Assembly: GCA_937128785.1 (NCBI GenBank)
Contig: CAKZMS010000737.1
Span: forward strand, 1 to 6,396
DNA from: an uncultured Opitutaceae bacterium
Lineage (GTDB): Bacteria; Verrucomicrobiota; Verrucomicrobiia; Opitutales; Opitutaceae
Direction of reading: 5' to 3'
DNA length: 6,396 nt
In this document: positions 1-4,773 of the stretch, piece by piece
Layout of the letters: every line of letters starts with the position of its first letter
Numbering within the stretch: the stretch's first letter is position 1
Made by a program: the position numbers and the translations under genes
The notes under the pieces: model-generated
The model's database searches: none
Seen by the model: the letters and a program-made list of their open reading frames with translations, nothing else
Told to the model about the DNA's origin: nothing

Positions 1-82
1 TATCCTCGTTATTTTTCCGAAACCGGCCCACGTCCGAGTGCCCGGACCAGCGCACGCGGCGAGCATTGGCGGTCTCACTCAT
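1..82 (-). CDS. PP2C-family serine/threonine protein phosphatase, N-terminal fragment (cut by window edge)
   Basis: The reverse strand opens with ATG at 82-80 and reads 27 codons before leaving the window at base 1. The peptide contains HSDVGRFRKNNED (residues 15-27), which matches the N-terminal signature of PP2C/PPM metal-dependent phosphatases. In that family the Arg of this motif contacts phosphate and the Glu-Asp pair helps bind the two Mn/Mg ions, so R22, E26 and D27 are the likely counterparts. The family removes phosphate from Ser/Thr residues in the cytoplasm. The start overlaps the end of the kinase-like gene by 8 nt (75-82), so the two are almost certainly co-transcribed and translationally coupled. 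No Shine-Dalgarno motif precedes the start. Only the first tenth or so of a typical PP2C is present, so completeness and any extra domains cannot be judged. Confidence 0.82.
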   Translation of the reverse strand, partial: MSETANARRVRWSGHSDVGRFRKNNED

Positions 83-506
83 CTTTGGCTTGGTGGTCCT
101 CCGGGATGTCGGGTTTCAACGACACTGAGGGGTCGTCGAGCAAGGTGGCGAATTCGAAGTCGATGAGGCAGAACTGACCATCGGTATTTCGGTAGGTGAT
201 GTTGCGCAGGAACGGATCCTCGTGGCGCACGCCGTATTGCTCAAGCTGCGCGAAGAGGCTCTTAATCTTCTTGTCGCTCAGGTGCTGCACCCGGGTGCCG
301 CAATTCGAAGTGACGACCTTTTTCTTATCCCAGTCGACTTCGATCAATTTGGGCACAAATGGACAGTTTTGCTTCCCCAGATGCTCCAAAACAGCCACTT
401 CGGTCCGCATTCGTTCGTCGGCGCGATTGTCCCGGTAGGTTTTGTGGACCCGACCGTCGTATCCGATGTGCACGCTGGCGCGGCGAGTGTTTTTAGCTTC
501 GGGCAT
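75..506 (-). CDS. Small protein-kinase-like protein (minimal kinase fold), partner of PP2C phosphatase
   Basis: This 143-residue protein shows the order of catalytic elements of the protein kinase-like fold. K22 in VHKTYR is a candidate ATP-anchoring Lys and E36 a candidate helix-C Glu. RHEDPFLRN supplies an HxDxxxxN catalytic loop (H95, D97, N102), and IDFEFA supplies the metal-binding Asp (D116) with DFE in place of DFG. Only 25 residues follow the DFE, so the substrate-binding C-lobe of ordinary Ser/Thr kinases is missing; the size recalls compact atypical kinases of the Bud32/RIO/Kdo-kinase kind. It has no signal peptide or membrane segment, so it is presumably cytoplasmic. Its stop overlaps the PP2C start, suggesting that the two act as writer and eraser on one target. 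Kinase activity is inferred from motifs; a small-molecule kinase or a pseudokinase remains possible. Confidence 0.75.
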   Translation of the reverse strand: MPEAKNTRRASVHIGYDGRVHKTYRDNRADERMRTEVAVLEHLGKQNCPFVPKLIEVDWDKKKVVTSNCGTRVQHLSDKKIKSLFAQLEQYGVRHEDPFLRNITYRNTDGQFCLIDFEFATLLDDPSVSLKPDIPEDHQAKDE

Positions 507-608
507 GATGGAAAGTGCGACTGCTCGGGTATTTGAAGATTTTTATTACGTGGGGGCGAATGAAAATACCGACCATTTCACATGAGTATTATGAATTTTG
601 TTTCTTCA

Positions 609-624
609 TGGCACATAAGGTGCT
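609..624 (+). promoter_or_regulatory. Candidate sigma-54 (RpoN) -24/-12 promoter for glutamine synthetase
   Basis: The sequence TGGCAC-ATAAG-GTGCT fits the sigma-54 consensus TGGCACG-N4-TTGCW at 10 of the 12 defined positions. The invariant GG (610-611) and GC (622-623) are exactly 10 nt apart. This predicts transcription starting near 635, about 100 nt before the glutamine synthetase ATG. Glutamine synthetase is the classic nitrogen-regulated sigma-54 target, so the context supports the call. An activator (NtrC-like enhancer-binding protein) site would be expected 80-150 nt upstream, in 480-555; no convincing consensus site was identified there. Confidence 0.62.
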
Positions 625-637
625 CAATTTGAGGGGA

Positions 638-658
638 ATTGGCCTGTCTTAGGCCGAT
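638..658 (+). other. Hairpin at the predicted 5-prime end of the glutamine synthetase mRNA
   Basis: Bases 638-645 pair with 651-658 over 8 bp (core GGCCT/AGGCC, one U-G wobble) around a 5-nt loop. No U-run follows, so it is not a terminator. It would lie only a few nucleotides from the start site predicted by the sigma-54 promoter, where 5-prime stem-loops often protect mRNA. Its function is inferred; it matches no riboswitch I recognise. Confidence 0.4.
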
Positions 659-734
659 GTTTCCTTGTCGAAGACACCTCCGTCGGCGGCAGCAAACCAG
701 CAATCCTTCTTATTCGATACTGACCCTTAGAAAT

Positions 735-1769
735 ATGGCCAAACTGAAACTGGAATACATCTGGCTCGACGGTTACACCCCCGTCGCAGGCCTCCGCGGA
801 AAAACCAAGATCGTCGACGGCGATCCGGAAACCCTGACTCTCGAAGACTGCCCGATGTGGGGCTTCGACGGCAGCTCGACCAAGCAGGCCGAAGGCAGCA
901 GTTCCGACTGTCTCCTCAAGCCGGTGGCGTTGTTCCCCGACTCTAGCCGCACCAATGGCTTTATCGTCATGACGGAGGTACTCCTCCCTGACGGCTCACC
1001 TCACCCGACCAATGCTCGCGCCACCATCGTCGACGATCCTGACACTTGGTTCGGCTTCGAACAGGAATACTTCTTCTACCAGGACGGTCGCCCCTTGGGC
1101 TTCCCGGAAGGTGGATTTCCTCCTCCTCAAGGTCCTTACTACACCGGGGTTGGCTTCGGTAGCGTAGGCGACATCGCTCGCACCATCGTGGAAGAGCATC
1201 TCGATCTGTGTATCGATGCCGGCATCAACCATGAAGGCATCAACGCCGAAGTGGCCAAAGGCCAATGGGAGTTCCAGATCTTCGGTAAGGGTTCCAAGAA
1301 AGCCGCCGACGAAATGTGGGCCGCTCGCTACCTGCTCCTCCGTGCTGCGGAGAAATACGGCGTGGACATCGAGTTCCACTGCAAGCCGCTGCTCGGTGCT
1401 TACGACGATCCCCTCGACTGGAATGGCTCTGGCATGCACTGTAACTTCTCCACGAAGTATATGCGTGAAGTTGGTGGCGAACCTTACTTCCTGGCCCTCA
1501 TGGATGCCTTCTCGAAGTATCGTGAATAGCACATCGCGGTTTACGGTCCGGACAATCACCTCCGCCTCACCGGTCTCCACGAGACTCAGTCGATCGACCA
1601 GTTCTCCTGGGGTATCGCCGACCGTGGTGCCTCCATCCGCGTGCCGCACAGCTTCAAGGAGGCCGGTTGGAAGGGTTATCTCGAGGACCGCCGTCCGAAC
1701 TCCGCCGGTGACCCTTACGCGATCGCTTCCCGCGTGCTGCAGACGATCGCCACGGTGCCGACCGAGTAA
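735..1769 (+). CDS. glnII: Type II glutamine synthetase (GSII), reading frame interrupted by an in-frame TAG
   Basis: The product would join ammonia and glutamate to glutamine with ATP, the central nitrogen-assimilation step in the cytoplasm. The 344-codon frame has the short GSII length and motifs: N-terminal beta-grasp with WGFDGSS (D45), the FEQEY metal site (E109, E111), [10 protein letters not shown] (E172, E179) and GSGMHCN (H235). A TAG at codon 265 (1527-1529) stops it. The same frame then continues with RLTGLHET (R277), DRGASIRVP (R297, R302) and YLEDRRP (E317) to a TAA at 1767-1769. If the TAG terminates, the 264-residue product lacks the last nucleotide-, phosphate- and metal-binding residues and should be inactive. 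The downstream part keeps high GC3 (about 64 of 79 codons), so the lesion is very recent, a sequence error, or read through. ATG 735 is preferred over TTG 639 because family homology begins at [16 protein letters not shown]. Confidence 0.93.
1527..1529 (+). other. Premature in-frame TAG within glutamine synthetase
   Basis: The TAG lies between YRE and HIAVYGPDN, in the stretch leading to the conserved RLTG.HET motif. No insertion or deletion is involved, because both sides share one frame. One substitution from GAG (Glu) would explain it; CAG, AAG, TCG and TAC are also one step away. It is followed by CAC. No pyrrolysine, selenocysteine or known readthrough signal is evident. Confidence 0.95.
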
Positions 1770-1807
1770 GATCACCCCTCTTAGCCACCGGCTATCGCAA
1801 CGATTTC

Positions 1808-1837
1808 AGCACCCCGCCTCGGCGGGGTGCTTTTTTT
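1808..1837 (+). terminator. Rho-independent terminator of glutamine synthetase
   Basis: The stem GCACCCCGC (1809-1817) pairs perfectly with GCGGGGTGC (1822-1830) around a CTCG tetraloop and is followed at once by seven T residues (1831-1837); A1808 can add one more pair with T1831. It begins about 40 nt after the TAA of the glutamine synthetase frame. That it follows the distal TAA, not the internal TAG, fits a gene that evolved with the full-length frame. It also separates this unit from the next gene. Confidence 0.92.
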
Positions 1838-1877
1838 GGTGTCGCCGGATGGGGGGCGGGCGAGTTTGGGTCGAAGG

Positions 1878-3731
1878 ATGAAGCTGCCCGAGGTCAAGGT
1901 GATCGCCCGCTGGATTGACCGGCTGATCGCGATCCTGTGGGTGGGCAACCTGGCTTGGGTTACCTGGCAACTTGGGGGAGTTATGCCCGCTACCATGGTG
2001 GTCGGCCTACCGTGGGCCTCCGGGCTCGCGGGATGGGTTGCGCTGCGATGGTGGGTGATTGCGCCCACGGGGGCACCGCGCGGCTGGTGGATTCCCTTGC
2101 CGCTGCTGGCCTGGGTGACATGCCACATGCTCGGACTAGCCGAGCTCCCCAGCCGGGGTTGGTTACACGGATGGCACGTCTGGAGCGGCTTGGCGGCTTA
2201 CTGGTTGGGTCTACACTTGGCCCGGGATCGGAAACTCTGGCCCATGGTCATGACCGGGGTCGGGGTTATTACCCTCGGTATCGCCGGGGCGGCAGTGTAT
2301 CAGCGAATGGGGGATGCGACTTGGTTGCCGCTGGGGCGGATTCAAGTGGAGCAGTATCGGGGGCGATCGGCGGGCACTTTCGGATATCCGAACGCCATGG
2401 CTGCTTGGATGGCGATCGTGTTGCCGGTAGCAGGAGCCTACGCTTTCAGACCGAACGGGGGGAAAACGGGCGCGCGCGTGTTCGCCGCGATCGTGATGGT
2501 TGGGGCTCTCGTGGGGATCGGCCTGAGTTATTCTCGCGGGGTGACGCTTGCGGTCATCACAACGATGGCGGTCTTTTGGTTGATCAAGGGAGGCTGGACC
2601 TTGCCCCGTCGAATTGGTGTGATCGTGGCGCTTGGAGCAACCTTGGCCGGTCTCGTCTGGTGGGGCTACCAAGGCAATGCCCAGGTGCAGCAACGGGTGG
2701 GTTCGTTCGTTGAGCATAAGGGAGAGCGCATGCGTCCTTTACTTTGGGGGATCGCATTCGATTTGTGGCGAGATCGCCCCTTGGTGGGGAATGGGGGAGA
2801 CAGTTTTGATGATCTGATGGAGCTCCACCGCCCCGAAGGATTGTGGGAGTCTGCCCGGTATGCGCACAACGACTACCTCAATGGCCTCAGTGATTACGGT
2901 TTGGTCGGAGCGGGACTGGCTCTCTTTGCCTGCGTGATGTTCACGCGGCAGGCATCGCAAAATCGAACCAATCACCCGGGACTAATGGTTGGTCTGGCAA
3001 CGGTGATGGTGGCGATGGTAGTTGATTTTCACCTCCAGTTCGCGGCGATCTGGTGGCTCTTGGCCATGGGCATGGGGTGCTTGGTGGCGACAGAGGCACA
3101 AAGACGAAATCGAAAATTTACCAATTCTAAACAGGGATTCTTGACCGGGTTGGGAGCTGGGATCGCGTTGATTTGTTGGGTGCTGCCCTTGGCCCTGTCG
3201 GTTCCGACTCTTGAAGCCGAGGAGTTGCGCTGGCGGGCTCGGGAGAAGCTGGATGGACTAGGGGGAGAGATTCGCCCCGACTCGATCAAACCGGTGGCCT
3301 CGGCCGCAGTGGACTCGCTTCGTCGAGCGGTGGCGATTGATTCTCAGAATGAGAAGGCATGGCAGGATCTTTCCTATGCACTTTCCCTGCAGCGGTTTGG
3401 CCAGTCTGAATACCGGCACGAGATGGGAGTGGAGGCCGAGTTTGCGGCGAGGGAAGCACTACGCGCCAGTGACCGGATAGCGGAGCATTGGTTGCGTCTC
3501 GGGGTGGCGCTTGATATGCAAGGGCGGTGGGCGGAGGCGGGGCCGGCGTTTGGTCGGGCGATATCCCTGGCCCCCCGACAGCCGGTCATGTGGTATTATC
3601 AGGGCTTTCATTTGAGTTTGAAACCTGCCACGCACGAGTTGGCTAAGGCGGCTTTAGCCACTTGCTTGCGTCTTGACCCATGGTATGACCAAGCAAAGCT
3701 GCTTAGAGCCGAATTGGAGCGCACTCCGTAG
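1878..3731 (+). CDS. O-antigen ligase/polymerase-like (Wzy_C family) membrane protein with C-terminal TPR region
   Basis: This 617-residue protein has about twelve to thirteen hydrophobic segments from residue 10 to 455. Landmarks of the O-antigen ligase/polymerase superfamily are RSAGTFGYPNA (R163), SYSRG at the end of a membrane helix (R220), a large periplasmic loop with PLVGNGGDSF, and HNDYLNGLSDYGLVG (H330). Arg and His residues in such places are required in WaaL-type ligases, which move undecaprenyl-linked glycans to an acceptor; related members polymerise exopolysaccharide or glycosylate proteins. After the last helix, residues 470-610 hold TPR-like repeats, clearest at GRWAEAGPAFGRAISLAP (about 549-566), probably periplasmic and protein-binding. 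ATG 1878 is chosen because the in-frame GTG at 1827 lies inside the terminator hairpin. The gene leads a likely operon with the FecR protein 21 nt downstream. Ligase versus polymerase cannot be settled from sequence alone. Confidence 0.85.
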   Translation: MKLPEVKVIARWIDRLIAILWVGNLAWVTWQLGGVMPATMVVGLPWASGLAGWVALRWWVIAPTGAPRGWWIPLPLLAWVTCHMLGLAELPSRGWLHGWHVWSGLAAYWLGLHLARDRKLWPMVMTGVGVITLGIAGAAVYQRMGDATWLPLGRIQVEQYRGRSAGTFGYPNAMAAWMAIVLPVAGAYAFRPNGGKTGARVFAAIVMVGALVGIGLSYSRGVTLAVITTMAVFWLIKGGWTLPRRIGVIVALGATLAGLVWWGYQGNAQVQQRVGSFVEHKGERMRPLLWGIAFDLWRDRPLVGNGGDSFDDLMELHRPEGLWESARYAHNDYLNGLSDYGLVGAGLALFACVMFTRQASQNRTNHPGLMVGLATVMVAMVVDFHLQFAAIWWLLAMGMGCLVATEAQRRNRKFTNSKQGFLTGLGAGIALICWVLPLALSVPTLEAEELRWRAREKLDGLGGEIRPDSIKPVASAAVDSLRRAVAIDSQNEKAWQDLSYALSLQRFGQSEYRHEMGVEAEFAAREALRASDRIAEHWLRLGVALDMQGRWAEAGPAFGRAISLAPRQPVMWYYQGFHLSLKPATHELAKAALATCLRLDPWYDQAKLLRAELERTP

Positions 3732-3752
3732 GCCCATCCCCCCTCATTTCTC

Positions 3753-4697
3753 ATGCGCAAACCACTCTCTCAATGGCTCCTCGGAGCAGGTCTCTTTATC
3801 TTGGGTGCCGCCTCGGCGACAGCCCAAGTGCAACAAATCACTTTGACGCGGATTGGCCCCACCGTGGAGGTAACGGACACCTCGGGTGAGCGTCCCACCT
3901 TTGAGGCCACAAACAATGGCACGGAGGTTTATGAAGAGGATCTCATCGTAACCATTGGTGAGGGCTCGCGGGTGATCCTCGTTTTCTCCAACGGTGCCAC
4001 CATCAACGTCGGACAAGATTCCCAGGTGGAGATCCGCCAGTTTGCGCAGGATCCGTTCTCAAGTGACTATGCTTTTGGCGAAGCGACCACCGAGCCGGCC
4101 AATTCTAATTCGCAGACCCGCATCCATCTGACACAAGGTGAACTTATCGGCAACGTGAAGAGTCTCAATGAAGGCTCAACTTTCGAAGTATCCACCCCGG
4201 CGGGAGCGGCCGGTATCCGCGGCACCACCTTTCGTGTGGTTTTCCGACCTTCGGATGACGGTGGGGCGTTCTTCACTGTAACCACCATCGAGGGTGACGT
4301 GTTGGTCTCAACTTTGGATGGGACGCTCGCCGATGCTCCCATATCGGTCACCGATCAACAGGAAATTGAGATCTTGGTGGAGGTGAATGATGAAACCGGG
4401 GAGGTCACCGTCCTTACGCCGACCAGCGAGATCACCACCACGACCGCTGCCCCCGAGACTGTCGCGGCGGTAACCGAAGTCGTGCAGCAAGCGGCAGAAG
4501 AGGTCGCGGCCATCGTGCTCGATGCGATTGCACCCTCAGGGCCTAGCGGCGATGGAGAGAATACAGGTCAAGGTAACCCCGAAGAGGGGGATGAGGATAC
4601 CCCAGGGCAGGACCAGCAAGGGGAACAGAAAGACGGGGACCCGTTGCCACAGTCTGAAACCGATCAAGGATCTCAGTTTCAGGGAGGAGCGGGCTAG
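3753..4697 (+). CDS. Secreted FecR-domain protein with low-complexity acidic tail
   Basis: The 314-residue product begins with a signal peptide: RK, a hydrophobic core LLGAGLFILGAA and an Ala-Thr-Ala cleavage site before Q25. The mature part carries a FecR domain, seen in the GEGSRVILVFSNGATINVG stretch and in STFEVSTPAGAAGIRGTTF (residues 142-160), where TPxGxxGIRGT is the family hallmark. Classical FecR regulators are inner-membrane anti-sigma factors with a cytoplasmic N-terminus; this protein has none, so it is a periplasmic or surface FecR-domain protein, not a sigma-factor regulator. An Ala/Val/Glu-rich probable helix (about 235-262) is followed by a Gly/Glu/Asp/Gln-rich disordered tail to the end. 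It sits 21 nt after the ligase gene and 72 nt before the CHASE2 cyclase, which suggests a shared envelope-sensing role. The ligand is unknown. Confidence 0.88.
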   Translation: MRKPLSQWLLGAGLFILGAASATAQVQQITLTRIGPTVEVTDTSGERPTFEATNNGTEVYEEDLIVTIGEGSRVILVFSNGATINVGQDSQVEIRQFAQDPFSSDYAFGEATTEPANSNSQTRIHLTQGELIGNVKSLNEGSTFEVSTPAGAAGIRGTTFRVVFRPSDDGGAFFTVTTIEGDVLVSTLDGTLADAPISVTDQQEIEILVEVNDETGEVTVLTPTSEITTTTAAPETVAAVTEVVQQAAEEVAAIVLDAIAPSGPSGDGENTGQGNPEEGDEDTPGQDQQGEQKDGDPLPQSETDQGSQFQGGAG

Positions 4698-4713
4698 TGT
4701 CCGATTGCCCGTG

Positions 4714-4773
4714 ATGCACAACGCCGCGCGGTTCCTGATATCTCAATTTTTCCAGATGACCAACCGCTCGTGA
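4714..4773 (+). other. Possible 19-codon coupling ORF upstream of the cyclase start
   Basis: An ATG at 4714 opens a 19-codon frame whose TGA (4771-4773) overlaps the cyclase GTG start in the arrangement GTGA. Such 4-nt overlaps commonly couple translation, and the cyclase start has no Shine-Dalgarno motif of its own. The peptide resembles nothing known and the ORF is short enough to be chance, so this is recorded as a possibility only. Confidence 0.2.

Noticed and set aside
528..570. 7-bp inverted repeat GGTATTT/AAATACC with a 29-nt gap, as an activator site
   Set aside because: A repeat of this size and wide spacing is likely by chance in a region this long, and it does not match the NtrC consensus.
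582..632. 16-codon upstream ORF before glutamine synthetase
   Set aside because: It would lie upstream of the transcription start predicted from the sigma-54 element, and its peptide has no attenuator-like feature.
639..734. TTG at 639 as the glutamine synthetase start, adding 32 residues
   Set aside because: The extension is Arg/Pro-rich, has no family counterpart, and begins within the predicted leader hairpin; ATG 735 fits the family N-terminus.
996..1775. 259-codon open frame on the minus strand, antisense to glutamine synthetase
   Set aside because: It lies opposite a clearly conserved gene, shows no recognisable domain and is explained by the strong GC3 bias, which removes stops from the antisense frame.
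1827..1877. GTG at 1827 as the ligase start
   Set aside because: It lies inside the terminator stem and T-run; ATG 1878 precedes the first membrane helix.
1937..2713. 258-codon plus-strand frame overlapping the ligase gene
   Set aside because: Its Gly/Arg-rich translation lacks family motifs, while the overlapping frame encodes clear membrane helices and O-antigen ligase motifs.
1527..4697. UAG reassigned to a sense codon throughout the genome
   Set aside because: If TAG were sense, the ligase, FecR and cyclase genes would fuse, burying a signal peptide; the natural ends of two genes at TAG argue that it is a normal stop.
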